Assembly (NCBI RefSeq): GCF_019704555.1
Contig: NZ_AP024745.1
Location: 11,645,501-11,709,500 of the forward strand
Reading direction: 5' to 3'
From: Actinoplanes sp. L3-i22
GTDB lineage: Bacteria > Actinomycetota > Actinomycetes > Mycobacteriales > Micromonosporaceae
Length of the DNA: 64,000 bases
Position numbers and translations under genes: made by a program. The notes beneath the pieces were generated by a model. That model was given only the letters and a program-made list of their open reading frames with translations, ran no database searches and was not told the origin of the DNA. This document shows positions 1 through 8,921 of this stretch, in pieces (within the stretch, counting starts at the first letter, position 1; each line of letters starts with the position of its first letter).

Positions 1-17
1 CCCTTCGGCGGTGCCCG

Positions 18-1475
18 TTGCTGAGCGGACGCCGTTTCGGGGCGGCGGCCCTGGCCGGATTCATCGCGTTGGCGCCGGCGACCGCACCCGCTTTCGCGGC
101 CGAGCCCGTGCGCGCTTTAACTGAGCCGGTTCTCGGCTCGCCTGCGCTGGCCGCACCCGTCCTCGCCGTGCCGGTTCGCGGCGCGCCTGCCCTGGCCGCG
201 CCCGTCGTCGCTGAGCCGGTTCGCGGCGCGCCTGCGCTGGCCGCACCCGTCCTCGCTGAGCCCGGTGTCGCCGACGAGATGGTTGAGGACAGCACGCTGG
301 GCCGGCCGCTCGCCGATCCCGGCGCCGCGATCGACACCGTCCGGGCCGACGAGTGGCAGCTGCAGACCCTCGACCTGGCCGACGCGTGGACCTATGCGGA
401 CGGCACCGGCGTCACCGTCGCGGTGATCGACTCCGGGGTCGACGCGCACCACCCCGACCTGGAGGGTCAGGTCCTGCCCGGGCTGGACCTGGTCAACACC
501 AAGGGCGACGGCGACACCGACCCGGTCGGCCACGGCACCACGGTCTCCGCGATCATCGCCGGCCGCAACGACGACAGCACCGGCGTGGTCGGCATCGCCC
601 CGAAAGCCAAGATCCTCCCGGTCCGGGTGCTGAACGAGGAGAACCGGTACGACGACGCGCTCATCGTGGCCAAGGGCCTGCGCTGGGCCGTCGACCACGG
701 CGCCCGGGTGGTGAACCTGTCGCTCGGCGGCAGTGCGAACAGTCCCGCGCTGGCCGCCGCCCTGGACTACGCGTTCGCCAAGGACGTGGTCGTCGTCGCC
801 TGCACCGGCAACGTGAACGCGTCCTCGTCGACCGCGCGCGGCGTGTGGTACCCGGCGCGCGAGCCCGGGGTGATCGCGGTCGCCGGCATGGAACGCAACG
901 GCACCGACCTCTGGGACGGTTCGATCACCGGCAAGGAGACCGTGGTCACCGCGCCCGCGACCGAGCTGGTCGGGGCGAAGCCGGGTGGATACTGGCGGGT
1001 GCAGGGCACCAGCTTCGCCGCGCCGATGGTGACCGGCACCGCGGCGCTGATCCGCTCCCGCTGGCCGGACATGTCGGCCAGCGACGTGATCAACCGGATC
1101 ATCCGGACCGCGAAGGACCGGGGCTTGCCGGGCCGCGACGACGTCTTCGGCTTCGGCCTGATCGACCCGACCGGGGCACTCACCGCCACCGTGCCGGAAG
1201 CCGCGACCAACCCGCTGGACAACACGCCGCCGGCCGGGGTGGCCCGGTTCGGCAGTGCTCCGGCTTCGGGCGAGGCGCAGTCCGCGCCGAGCAGCGAGGC
1301 CGGTCGCCAGACGGAGGCGGCGGCCCCGGGCACGAACGCTGGGGGCTGGGCAGCTCCGGCGACCGCTGAGCCCGGCGGGTCGCATCGGGGGCGCTTTGTC
1401 GCGATCGCTCTGTTCGTGATCTCCGCGCTGGCGGCTCTCGTGACCATCCGCCGCTTCGCCAGCACCGCCGGCTGA
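18..1475 (+). CDS. Mycosin-like secreted subtilisin (S8) with C-terminal membrane anchor
   Basis: Predicted exported serine protease of the type VII secretion-associated mycosin kind. The S8 triad is visible: Asp138 in VIDSGVD, His172 in GHGTTV and Ser332 in GTSFAAP, with oxyanion Asn265 in CTGN. The N-terminus (about residues 5-28) is an Arg-led signal peptide ending in Ala-rich sequence. A C-terminal hydrophobic helix near residues 456-478 followed by RR fits a mycosin membrane anchor. Residues 36-80 are three 15-residue Ala/Pro/Val repeats between signal and catalytic domain. The TTG start lies 17 bases from the window edge and the frame stays open upstream, so the true start may be outside the window. 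No ESX genes are visible here. Confidence 0.85.
   Translation: MLSGRRFGAAALAGFIALAPATAPAFAAEPVRALTEPVLGSPALAAPVLAVPVRGAPALAAPVVAEPVRGAPALAAPVLAEPGVADEMVEDSTLGRPLADPGAAIDTVRADEWQLQTLDLADAWTYADGTGVTVAVIDSGVDAHHPDLEGQVLPGLDLVNTKGDGDTDPVGHGTTVSAIIAGRNDDSTGVVGIAPKAKILPVRVLNEENRYDDALIVAKGLRWAVDHGARVVNLSLGGSANSPALAAALDYAFAKDVVVVACTGNVNASSSTARGVWYPAREPGVIAVAGMERNGTDLWDGSITGKETVVTAPATELVGAKPGGYWRVQGTSFAAPMVTGTAALIRSRWPDMSASDVINRIIRTAKDRGLPGRDDVFGFGLIDPTGALTATVPEAATNPLDNTPPAGVARFGSAPASGEAQSAPSSEAGRQTEAAAPGTNAGGWAAPATAEPGGSHRGRFVAIALFVISALAALVTIRRFASTAG
123..257 (+). repeat. 45-bp in-frame coding repeat, three units
   Basis: Three consecutive 45-bp units encode the 15-residue motif EPVRGAPALAAPVLA with small changes, at residues 36-50, 51-65 and 66-80 of the protease. 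The unit is a multiple of three, so copy-number change would keep the frame. Confidence 0.8.
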
Positions 1476-1609
1476 CCCACCCACCACCAGCCGTTCCCCA
1501 CCTCCAGTCGCGCGCTGGCGGAGGGTTGGCCACGCGTTGGGCCGCCGGAGCCCGCCAACGGAGGTTGGCCACAGGACCAGGCTGCCTCAAAGGTCAGGGG
1601 GCGCCGAGG

Positions 1610-1727
1610 TCAGGCGGGCTCGGGGGTCAGGCGGGCCTGGGGGTCAGGCGGGCTCGGAGGCCAGGCGGGCCTGGGGGTCAGGCGGGCTCGGAGGCCAGGC
1701 GGGCCTGGGGTCAGGCGGGCCTGGGGG
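1610..1727. repeat. 17-bp tandem repeat, seven units
   Basis: Seven near-identical 17-bp units with core TCAGGCGGGCCTGGGGG; one unit is 16 bp. Units alternate between CCTGGGGG and CTCGGAGG endings, giving a 34-bp higher-order period. The array ends directly at the marP stop codon and fills much of the gap between the two convergent proteases. Confidence 0.9.
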
Positions 1728-2906
1728 TCAGGCGCACTCGCCGGTCTTGACGGCTCGGGTGCTTTCGCGGCCCAGCTTCGCGATCGGCGCCGCCTCCGCG
1801 GCCGTCAGAGCGAAGCCCACGTTCTTGTCATCAGCGGCCGCCGCGAAGATCACGCCCAGGACGTCGCCGTTGGGAGCGATCAGCGGCCCACCCGAGTTGC
1901 CGCTCCGGACCAGGGACTTGATCGTGTAGATCTCCCGGGTCACGTCACCCGACTCGTAGATGTCCGGCCCGGTGATGTCGCCCACGTCCCGGACCCGGGC
2001 GGACTGCGCGTTGTACGGCCCGTCTTGCGGATACCCCAGCACGATCGCGCTCGCCCCGGTCGCCGCCTTCTTCGCGACGAACGGCATGACCGGCGCCTTC
2101 AGCCCGGGCACCCGGATCACCGCGAGGTCGCGTTTCGGGTCGTACACCACCACGGTGCCTTCCAGCTGCCCACGGGTCGTCTCGACGACCACGTCCCGGG
2201 TCCCGGCGACCACGTGCGCGTTGGTCATCACCCGCTCGTCCGCGTAGACGAAGCCGGTCCCCTCGATCCGCCGGGAGCAGCTGGGCGCGGCGCCGAGCAC
2301 CTTGAGCACGGACTGCTTGGAGGTCTGCACGATCTTCGAGTTCCGCAGCGCCGGGTCCGGCTCGGCGACCTCTTTGGCCTGGGTCCGGGCGAGCCCGCCG
2401 AACACGTCCGGGAAGCCGTTGGTGTCCAGCGTCTCGCGCAGCGCCGAGGAGAGCGCCTGCGCCTGCTCCGGCATCAGCCCGTTGATGCCGCCGAGGATCG
2501 CGCTGCTCCGGACCGCCTTGTTGATCCCGGGGAACGGGGTCGAGCCCATCGGCACGGCGACCAGCCACGCGGCGAGCAGGACCGCGACCACCGACACGAG
2601 CGCGCCACCGGCGTCGTCGACGTGCTGCAGCGGGCGGTTGAAGATCGCCTTGCGCAGGCTGGTGCCGAGCCAGCCGGCCAGCGTCTGCCCGAGCACGGCC
2701 AGCGCGAGGATCACGGCGAGGGCGACGACCATGCGGACTGTGCCGTCGGCGAACTGCTTGGCCAGCAGCGGACCGAGCTGCAGCCCGATCAGGACGCCGC
2801 TGAAGAAGCCGCCGAGGGACAGCGCGCCGATCACGAACCCCTGGCGGTAGCCGCTGATCGCGAACAGCAGCATGAGCACGATCAGGAAGACATCGACCAC
2901 GGGCAC
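1728..2906 (-). CDS. marP: MarP-like membrane serine protease (CvpA domain plus trypsin-like domain)
   Basis: Membrane-bound periplasmic serine protease; the M. tuberculosis homologue Rv3671c is needed for acid resistance. Residues 1-120 hold four hydrophobic segments of the CvpA/colicin V type. The trypsin-like domain carries His231 (NAHVV), Asp260 (KRDLAVI) and Ser338 (GNSGGP). Cys210 and Cys391 sit where the regulatory disulfide of mycobacterial MarP lies. Length (392 aa) is typical. GTG start. Follows the Nudix gene by 27 bp, so probably part of the nth-tlpA-Nudix-marP transcript. Confidence 0.92.
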   Translation of the reverse strand: MPVVDVFLIVLMLLFAISGYRQGFVIGALSLGGFFSGVLIGLQLGPLLAKQFADGTVRMVVALAVILALAVLGQTLAGWLGTSLRKAIFNRPLQHVDDAGGALVSVVAVLLAAWLVAVPMGSTPFPGINKAVRSSAILGGINGLMPEQAQALSSALRETLDTNGFPDVFGGLARTQAKEVAEPDPALRNSKIVQTSKQSVLKVLGAAPSCSRRIEGTGFVYADERVMTNAHVVAGTRDVVVETTRGQLEGTVVVYDPKRDLAVIRVPGLKAPVMPFVAKKAATGASAIVLGYPQDGPYNAQSARVRDVGDITGPDIYESGDVTREIYTIKSLVRSGNSGGPLIAPNGDVLGVIFAAAADDKNVGFALTAAEAAPIAKLGRESTRAVKTGECA

Positions 2907-2933
2907 TCACTCAACATAGAAGTCAGGTGCACG

Positions 2934-3662
2934 TCACGGCACCACCTCGTCGGGCGCACCGCCACGCGCCGCCGGAACCGGGGCCGCGGCGTCGGGCAGC
3001 TCGACGATACGACCCGGCTCCCAGGGTGCCGCCCAGCCCGCCATGTCCAGCAGAACCGAGATCACCCCCGCCGTGAAACCCCAGACGAGCAGTCCGCGGA
3101 CCTGGAAGGCCGGTCCGATCCAGCCGCTCGGGTGTCGCACCCGGATACGGTTCGCGGGGTCGGCAAGTTCACTGATCGGCAATCTGGCCACGTGGGCGAC
3201 CTCGGTCACCTGCCGCGGCCGGACCGGGTGCGGGCGCCGCCACCAGGCCAGCACCGGGGTGACCGAGAACCCGCTGACCGGGATCCACAGCTCGGGCAGC
3301 AGGGCCAGCGGCTCGGCGCTGGCCGGGTCCAGCCCGACCTCCTCGTCGGCCTCGCGCAGCGCGGTGGCGATCGCGTCGGCGTCCTCCGGGTCGGTGGCGC
3401 CGCCCGGGAACGCGGGCTGGCCGGCGTGGTTCCGCATGGTCGCGGCGCGTTGCAGGATCAGCAGGTCGGGGCCGCCCGGGGTGTCGGCGGCCGGCGGGCT
3501 CTCGCCGAGCAGCACGAGCACCGCGCTGGCCCGCCCGGCGGCGCCGGCCGGCTTGCGCAGCACGCTGAAATCCTCGGTGCGACAGGCGGCGACCCGGGTG
3601 AGCAGCGGCTCGAACCACGACGGCAGATCATCGGGCCGGTCCAGCAGCATTCCGCCGCTCAT
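2934..3662 (-). CDS. Nudix hydrolase, CoA-pyrophosphatase-like
   Basis: 242-aa protein with a Nudix box around residues 87-111 (GG...TALREADEEVGL) preceded by FPGG, as in the NUDT7/CoA diphosphatase-like group (Rv3672c is the syntenic homologue). Expected to cleave a nucleoside diphosphate derivative; substrate unproven. ATG start with a TCGGAT -10-like hexamer 7 nt upstream. A 58-bp gap separates it from the TlpA-like gene, so a separate promoter is possible. Confidence 0.88.
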   Translation of the reverse strand: MSGGMLLDRPDDLPSWFEPLLTRVAACRTEDFSVLRKPAGAAGRASAVLVLLGESPPAADTPGGPDLLILQRAATMRNHAGQPAFPGGATDPEDADAIATALREADEEVGLDPASAEPLALLPELWIPVSGFSVTPVLAWWRRPHPVRPRQVTEVAHVARLPISELADPANRIRVRHPSGWIGPAFQVRGLLVWGFTAGVISVLLDMAGWAAPWEPGRIVELPDAAAPVPAARGGAPDEVVP

Positions 3663-3720
3663 GCGACCGATCCGAAAAATCCAGAATCAGGGGTACGCCC
3701 CGGAGCAGTCCCGCCACCAT

Positions 3721-4383
3721 TCACAGCTGCACCGAGATTCCGGTGTGCTCGCGCACCAGTTCGGTCAGCCCGGCGGCGTCCATCGGATAGCGGTGGACAT
3801 ACGTCTTCCCGCTCGCGTCGACGAAGATCGTGCTGGGCAGGTTGACCACGCCGAGCCGGCTGATCGCCGTGCGGTCGGGGTCGTAGAGGGTCGGCATGGT
3901 CACGCCGTGATCGGATCCGAACGACGCGGCCGCCTGCCGGCTGTCCCCGGTGTCCAGGCCGAGCACGGTCAGCTTGCCGGTGTCGGCCAGCCGCTGCACG
4001 ACCGGCAGCTCTTCCCGGCAGGGCCCGCAGTACGTGGCCCAGACGTTGATCACCGCGGGACCGCGCAGCTCCCGCAGATTGACCGCGTCACCCCCGGCAA
4101 AGCACTCAACCGAAATATCCGGAAGATCGGACACCCCGGAGGAAGCCGCAGCACCGGCAAGCGCGGCAGCGGAAGCGCTGGAAGCAGAGGCACCGGGCGA
4201 GCCTGCAGCGGACGAAAGAGCGTCCGGCGAGGCAGCAGCGGACGAAGGAGCTTCAGCCGGCGGAGTGCAAGCCGTGAACGGCGAAGAGACCGCCGCCGAC
4301 TCCTCGGACCGAGCCGCCGCCGAGCACCCGGCCAGCAGCACCGCGCCCACCGCGCCGGCAACGATCGGAAGACCAGCCCTCAC
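3721..4383 (-). CDS. TlpA/ResA-like thioredoxin-fold lipoprotein
   Basis: 220-aa extracytoplasmic redoxin. A lipobox LLAGC puts the lipidated Cys at residue 20. Residues 22-88 are a Ser/Ala/Pro-rich linker. The thioredoxin domain follows with Cys119-Gly-Pro-Cys122 (WATYCGPC) and a cis-proline segment NLPST. Probably a thiol reductase/oxidase at the membrane outer face; the M. tuberculosis counterpart is Rv3673c. GTG start chosen because it overlaps the nth stop as GTGA and starts a clean signal sequence. Confidence 0.88.
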   Translation of the reverse strand: MRAGLPIVAGAVGAVLLAGCSAAARSEESAAVSSPFTACTPPAEAPSSAAASPDALSSAAGSPGASASSASAAALAGAAASSGVSDLPDISVECFAGGDAVNLRELRGPAVINVWATYCGPCREELPVVQRLADTGKLTVLGLDTGDSRQAAASFGSDHGVTMPTLYDPDRTAISRLGVVNLPSTIFVDASGKTYVHRYPMDAAGLTELVREHTGISVQL

Positions 4384-5246
4384 GGTTCCTCCGGCGCGAG
4401 CACGGCCGCGGCCGGCACCAGCTCCGGGTCGACCCCGGCGGCCGCCGCCAGATCCCGGGCCCGGGGCCCCTTGAGGAGCTTGGCGGCCGGCGCCGCCTCG
4501 GTCGGCCCGGTCCCGTACGACGGGCAGGACGCCGCCAGCGTGCAGGCCCCGCAGGCCGGCTTCCGCGCGTGGCAGACCCGCCGCCCGTGGAAGATCACCC
4601 GGTGCGACAGCATCGTCCAGTCGCGCTTCTCGATCAGGTCGGCGACCAGGAACTCGATCTTGACCGGATCCTCCTCGTGGACCCAGCCGAACCGGTTGGT
4701 GAGCCGCCGGAAGTGCGTGTCGACGGTGATCCCGGGCACGTCGAACGCGTTGCCGAGGATCACGTTGGCGGTCTTGCGCCCGATGCCGGGCAGCTTCACC
4801 AGCTCGTCGAGCTTGCCGGGCAGCCGGCCGTCGTGCGTGGCCAGCAGCGTCTGACCGAGGTTGATCAGCGAGTTCGTCTTGGCCCGGAAGAACCCGGTCG
4901 GCCGGAGGATCTCCTCCATCTCGGCCCGGTCGGCGGAGGCGTAGTCGGCCGCCGACTGATATTTCCGGAACAGCCGCGGGGTCACCTGGTTGACCCGGAC
5001 GTCGGTGGTCTGCGCGGACAGGATCGTCGCCACGGCCAGCTCCAGCGGCGTGCTGAAGTCGAGCTCGCAGTGCGCGTCCGGATGGGTGTCGGCGAGCACC
5101 CGGGCCATCTTCCTGGCCCGGCGCTTCACACCGATCGGCGTCTCGCCCGCGAAACGCTTCATCGACCGCGCCAGCACGGCTGGCCCGGGGTCGGCGGGCG
5201 CGGTGCGGGGACGGGTCACCGGTAAAGAGTACGTCGGCCCGCCCAC
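4380..5246 (-). CDS. nth: Endonuclease III, [4Fe-4S] DNA glycosylase/AP lyase
   Basis: Base-excision repair enzyme for oxidised pyrimidines. The helix-hairpin-helix [13 protein letters not shown] contains the catalytic Lys158, and Asp176 lies in VDTH. The Fe-S cluster motif C-x6-C-x2-C-x5-C is complete (Cys225, 232, 235, 241). A ~40-residue tail follows the cluster. GTG at 5246 is the most upstream start; Met29 (5162) is an equally plausible one. Translationally coupled to the TlpA-like gene. Confidence 0.93.
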   Translation of the reverse strand: MGGPTYSLPVTRPRTAPADPGPAVLARSMKRFAGETPIGVKRRARKMARVLADTHPDAHCELDFSTPLELAVATILSAQTTDVRVNQVTPRLFRKYQSAADYASADRAEMEEILRPTGFFRAKTNSLINLGQTLLATHDGRLPGKLDELVKLPGIGRKTANVILGNAFDVPGITVDTHFRRLTNRFGWVHEEDPVKIEFLVADLIEKRDWTMLSHRVIFHGRRVCHARKPACGACTLAASCPSYGTGPTEAAPAAKLLKGPRARDLAAAAGVDPELVPAAAVLAPEEP

Positions 5247-5255
5247 CGCTTCGCC

Positions 5256-6440
5256 TCACGCCGACGGCTTGATCGTCCCGTCGTCGCCGATCGTCACTCC
5301 GGTCTGCGGGAAGTCCGCCGCCGTCAGGGAGGTGACCAGCTCACGGCCGTGCTCCCCGGCGGCGTCCCGGGTGGGCAGGCCGTTGCTGTTCAGGGCGGTC
5401 GAGACGAACTTCCCGCCGCCGTACGACCCGTCCTTGCGCAGGGTCACGCGCAGGATCCCGGCGTACTTCAGGATGCCGTCCTTGGAGAGCGTGTGGCCCC
5501 CGCCGGCGAAGTTGCCGAGGCTGTACGCGATCAGCTTGCCCCGGTAGAACTCCATGCCCCGGACCACGTGCGGCCCGTGCCCGATGACCAGGTCGGCCCC
5601 GGCGTCGACGGCCGCGTGGGTGAACTTGACCGGGTCGCCGCGGTTCTCCCCGAGGTAGTTCTCGGTGCCCGGCGTGACGTGGTTCTTCGTGACCCCTTCG
5701 GCACCCATGTGCACCTGGACCACGACCAGGTCGGCCGCCGCCTTGGCCTGCTTGATGACGGTCCGGGTGTGCGCCAGGTCGTTCAGGTTGTTGGTGCCCG
5801 CGTACGGCGAGAACCCGATCACCGCGATCTTGATGCCCTTGACGTCGACGGTCGTGATCTCGTCGGTCGCGCCGGTGTGTTCGAGCCCGGCGCCCTCGAG
5901 CGCCTCGATGGTGTTGCGGTTGCCGGTCGTACCGAAATCTTTGGCGTGGTTGTTGGCCAAATTCATCAGCTGGAAGCCGCCGGCCTTGAGGTGCCCGGCA
6001 TAGGAGGGCGGCGAGCGGAACGCGAAGCAGCCGCTGCGAGCCGGCGAACCGCACTTGGAGGCGCCGGTGTCCTCGGTGAGCGGCTGTTCGAGATTGCCCA
6101 TCACCAGATCGGAGGCGAGGTCCTTGCGAACCGCGTCGAAGAATCCGGCGCCGTTCTTCGGCGGCAACCCGTTCGGCGCGCTGGACATCATGATGTCGCC
6201 GGTGGCCGAAAGTGTCACGGATTCGACGGTGGTCGACTCCTCGCGGACGGCGGCGGTCTTGCCCGGGACTGCGGTGCCGGGTGCGGATGCGGAATGCCAG
6301 CTCGCGTCGCTGCCGCTCCCCCGATTGGCCAGGGCGACGCCACCCACGGCCACGCCGGCGGCAACGGCGAGGACAAGGGTGATATTCAGGGCAGAACGCC
6401 CAGAAAAGCTTTTGCGGTGGGACCGGGGGTGCGAATTCAT
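5256..6440 (-). CDS. CapA-family (PGA_cap) membrane-anchored metallophosphatase-like protein
   Basis: 394-aa protein with an N-terminal signal/anchor helix at about residues 18-38 and a CapA fold marked by GDIMMSS, GNLEQPLT, NLANNHAKDFG, HMGAEG and GHGPHVVRG. The family includes the poly-gamma-glutamate capsule factor CapA and relates to calcineurin-like phosphoesterases; no other capsule genes are nearby, so the role is unknown. Divergent from crp. Confidence 0.85.
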   Translation of the reverse strand: MNSHPRSHRKSFSGRSALNITLVLAVAAGVAVGGVALANRGSGSDASWHSASAPGTAVPGKTAAVREESTTVESVTLSATGDIMMSSAPNGLPPKNGAGFFDAVRKDLASDLVMGNLEQPLTEDTGASKCGSPARSGCFAFRSPPSYAGHLKAGGFQLMNLANNHAKDFGTTGNRNTIEALEGAGLEHTGATDEITTVDVKGIKIAVIGFSPYAGTNNLNDLAHTRTVIKQAKAAADLVVVQVHMGAEGVTKNHVTPGTENYLGENRGDPVKFTHAAVDAGADLVIGHGPHVVRGMEFYRGKLIAYSLGNFAGGGHTLSKDGILKYAGILRVTLRKDGSYGGGKFVSTALNSNGLPTRDAAGEHGRELVTSLTAADFPQTGVTIGDDGTIKPSA

Positions 6441-6601
6441 CGACCGGGACGATACCGTCGGCTCGCAAGCGGGAGCGACCGACGAAAGTGCCGTCCCGAA
6501 TTACCCGTACCGTCGAATTGTCACCGACGGTCCAGGCGATTCTGGTTACCGTCCAGTATCTGGATCAAGGGGTGGCCGCCCGTTTCCCGCCCGCGTGCGC
6601 C

Positions 6602-6607
6602 TAGACT
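6602..6607 (+). promoter_or_regulatory. Candidate -10 element of crp
   Basis: TAGACT lies 38 bp upstream of the crp ATG in the 205-bp gap to the divergent capA-like gene. A clear -35 at 16-18 bp is missing. The gap also holds ACCGTC...GACGGT inverted arms around 6510-6530 that could be an operator. I see no gene in this gap. Confidence 0.35.
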
Positions 6608-6645
6608 GATCGAGCGCAGACGTTGCGCGTTTCGGAGGTGCGGCG

Positions 6646-7323
6646 ATGGATGAGGTACTGGCGCGCAGCGGAATCTTCCAGGGCGTTGACCCGGAAGCCG
6701 CAGAGGCGCTCGCCAAGGAGATGGACACGATCGAGGTCCGCAAGGGCGACGTGGTCTTCAACGAGGGCGAGGCCGGCGACAGCCTGTATATCGTTCTGTC
6801 GGGAAAGATCAAGCTCGGTCGCCGTGCTGCGGACGGACGGCAGAACCTCGTCTCCATCATGGGTCCGTCCGACATGCTGGGCGAGTTGTCCCTCTTCGAC
6901 CCTGGCCCGCGTACGGCCACGGCGACCGCGGTGACCGACAGCCGGCTCGCCCGGCTGAAGAAGTCGTCGCTGCGTCCGTGGCTGAACAATCGGCCGGAGA
7001 TCGCGGAGCAGCTGCTGCGGGTCCTGGCCCGTCGGCTGCGGCGGACGAACGACGCCCTGGCCGACCTGATCTTCACGGACGTGCCCGGTCGGGTGGCGAA
7101 GAATCTGCTGCAGATGGCCGGCCGGTTCGGTACCCGGGACGGTGGTGTGTTGCGCGTCACGCACGACCTCACCCAGGAGGAGCTGGCCCAGCTGGTCGGC
7201 GCGTCCCGCGAGACGGTGAACAAGGCACTTGCCGACTTCGCCTCGCGCGCGTGGCTGCGACTGGACGGTAAGAGCGTCATCATTCTCGATCCGGAACGAC
7301 TCGCCCGGCGCGCTCGCGTCTGA
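6646..7323 (+). CDS. crp: Crp/Fnr-family cAMP receptor protein
   Basis: 225-aa global regulator. The cyclic-nucleotide pocket is intact: [15 protein letters not shown] with Glu80, Arg89 and Thr90, the same numbering as M. tuberculosis CRP (Rv3676). The C-terminal winged HTH is [23 protein letters not shown] preceded by GGAGGT at 8 nt. A strong hairpin follows the stop. A class III cyclase gene lies about 5 kb downstream, so a local cAMP source exists. Confidence 0.95.
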   Translation: MDEVLARSGIFQGVDPEAAEALAKEMDTIEVRKGDVVFNEGEAGDSLYIVLSGKIKLGRRAADGRQNLVSIMGPSDMLGELSLFDPGPRTATATAVTDSRLARLKKSSLRPWLNNRPEIAEQLLRVLARRLRRTNDALADLIFTDVPGRVAKNLLQMAGRFGTRDGGVLRVTHDLTQEELAQLVGASRETVNKALADFASRAWLRLDGKSVIILDPERLARRARV

Positions 7324-7344
7324 CGTTCCGAGGCATCACGTAAT

Positions 7345-7372
7345 AAGGGGCTGTCCAGGTGGACAGCCCCTT
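7345..7372 (+). terminator. Intrinsic terminator of crp
   Basis: Perfect 12-bp stem AAGGGGCTGTCC / GGACAGCCCCTT with loop AGGT, 22 bp after the crp stop; only a weak T tract. The remaining bases to 7536 hold no gene that I can support. Confidence 0.85.
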
Positions 7373-7536
7373 AAACGTGCTTGATCCACTCTTCCCGGTG
7401 ACCGGCCCATGCAGGCCGGATCCGTGTCGCGCCCGCACAGCCGCTCGTTACGGAGGTGGCCGAGAGGCACCGGCGTGACAGGGAAGGGCGCGGCATTGAA
7501 CGCAGGCAGGCGCGTAACGGGCATCGGGGTGTCGTC

Positions 7537-8910
7537 GTGACCGTGCTCGACACCACGCTGGACCCGCGCGACCCCGCGTACCTGGAGGGTCGCGGCACCA
7601 CCATGCAGTGGCTCGCCTCGTTGGAGGGCGCGCTCGACGAGGCGCGCGCCGGCGGCGGCGAGAAGTGGGTGACCCGGCACCACGCGCGGGGGAAACTCCT
7701 GCCCCGGGAACGCATCGAGATGTTGCTCGACCAGGACGGCCCGTTCCTCGAGCTGTCCCCGGTGGCGGCCCGCGGCTCGGAGTTCCCGGTCGGCGCGAGC
7801 GTGGTCACCGGCATCGGCGTGGTCGAGGGCATCGAGTGCGTGGTGATCGCGAACGACCCGACGGTGGCCGGGGGCGCGGTCAACCCGTACACCGCGGAGA
7901 AGATCCGCCGGGCCGCCCGGATCGCCTCGGAGAACCGGTTGCCGCTGGTCAACCTGGTCGAGTCGTCCGGCGAGGCGGCACCGGCCGGGAGCATCGCCCG
8001 CGAGCTGAGCCGGCTGACCGCCGACCGGGTGCCGACCGTCTGCGTGGTCTTCGGGTCCACCAGCGGGGACGCGGCGTACCTGCCGGCGCTCTCCGACTAC
8101 ACGATCGTGGTGCGGGGGCACGCCAAGGTGCTGACCATCCACCCGCAGCGCAGCGGGGTCGAGGTGCGGGCCACCCCGGTGGTGCCGGCCGGTCCGCCCG
8201 GGCCCGCCGACCAGCTGGCCGAGGACGAGCGGGACGGGCTGCGGCTGGCCCGCCAGTGCGTGCGCCGCTTCAACTGGCGCAAACAGGGGCTGTCGGCCCG
8301 GACCACCCGTCCGGGCGAGCCCCGTCACGACCCGGAGGCCCTGCTCAGCCTGGCCGCCGCGGACCCGGCGACGTTCGATCCCCGGGAGGTGCTGGCCCGG
8401 ATCCTGGACGACTCCGACTTCGACGAGTTCAAGCCGGGCCAGGGCAGCGTGCTGGTGGCCGGCTGGGGCGAGCTGCACGGCTACCCGCTCGGCGTACTGG
8501 CCGGCCCGGGCGTCTGGCTCTCCCCGGCCGAGTCGCAGAAGGCCGTGCACTTCCTGCAGCTGGCGAACGCGACCGCGACGCCGGTGCTGTTCCTGCGGTA
8601 TCGAGGGGAGATCAAGAACAACGACGAGGCCGGCGTACGGCAACACGACGCCCCCCTGGTCCACGCCGTTGCCAAGTCGACCGTGCCGCACCTGGTCGTC
8701 ACCATCGGCCCGGAGCCCGGGGGCCCACCGGACCGCGCCGACCAGCCCCGATTCCAGTTCAGCTGGCCGCGTCCCCCGGCGGAGCCCGCCGCGGCCGACG
8801 ACGGCGTCATCGACCCCCGCGACACCCGTACGGTCCTCGGCCTCTGCCTCTCCGCAGTGCACAGCGCCGCCGTGGCTGGTGCCGAGCACGTCGGCGTGTT
8901 CCGACCTTGA
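7537..8910 (+). CDS. Divergent acyl-CoA carboxyltransferase (AccD-like), likely altered catalysis
   Basis: 457 aa, shorter than the ~520-540 aa of usual acyl-CoA carboxylase beta subunits. The fold is recognisable from HHARGKLLPRERIEMLLDQ (residues 48-66), VVTGIGVVEG (89-98) and SPAESQKAVHFLQL (329-342). The glycine-rich oxyanion loops are not conserved: the usual GAGARIQEG region reads ESSGEAAPAG (142-151), GGHVYSPAL reads SGDAAYLPAL (176-185), and the C-terminal GSYGAGNYGM reads GPEPGGPPDR (391-400). GTG at 7537 is chosen because homology begins just after it; the frame opens earlier, at 7456. Followed 11 bp later by the biotin carboxylase-like gene. Confidence 0.75.
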   Translation: MTVLDTTLDPRDPAYLEGRGTTMQWLASLEGALDEARAGGGEKWVTRHHARGKLLPRERIEMLLDQDGPFLELSPVAARGSEFPVGASVVTGIGVVEGIECVVIANDPTVAGGAVNPYTAEKIRRAARIASENRLPLVNLVESSGEAAPAGSIARELSRLTADRVPTVCVVFGSTSGDAAYLPALSDYTIVVRGHAKVLTIHPQRSGVEVRATPVVPAGPPGPADQLAEDERDGLRLARQCVRRFNWRKQGLSARTTRPGEPRHDPEALLSLAAADPATFDPREVLARILDDSDFDEFKPGQGSVLVAGWGELHGYPLGVLAGPGVWLSPAESQKAVHFLQLANATATPVLFLRYRGEIKNNDEAGVRQHDAPLVHAVAKSTVPHLVVTIGPEPGGPPDRADQPRFQFSWPRPPAEPAAADDGVIDPRDTRTVLGLCLSAVHSAAVAGAEHVGVFRP

Positions 8911-8921
8911 AAGGTAGACCC

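Noticed and set aside
1526..1929. Plus-strand frames across the 17-bp array
   Set aside because: Repeat-derived Gly/Arg sequence running into the antisense of marP.
7454..7540. tRNA-like start GGAGGTGGCCGAGAGGC
   Set aside because: No anticodon arm, T-arm or matching acceptor strand follows.
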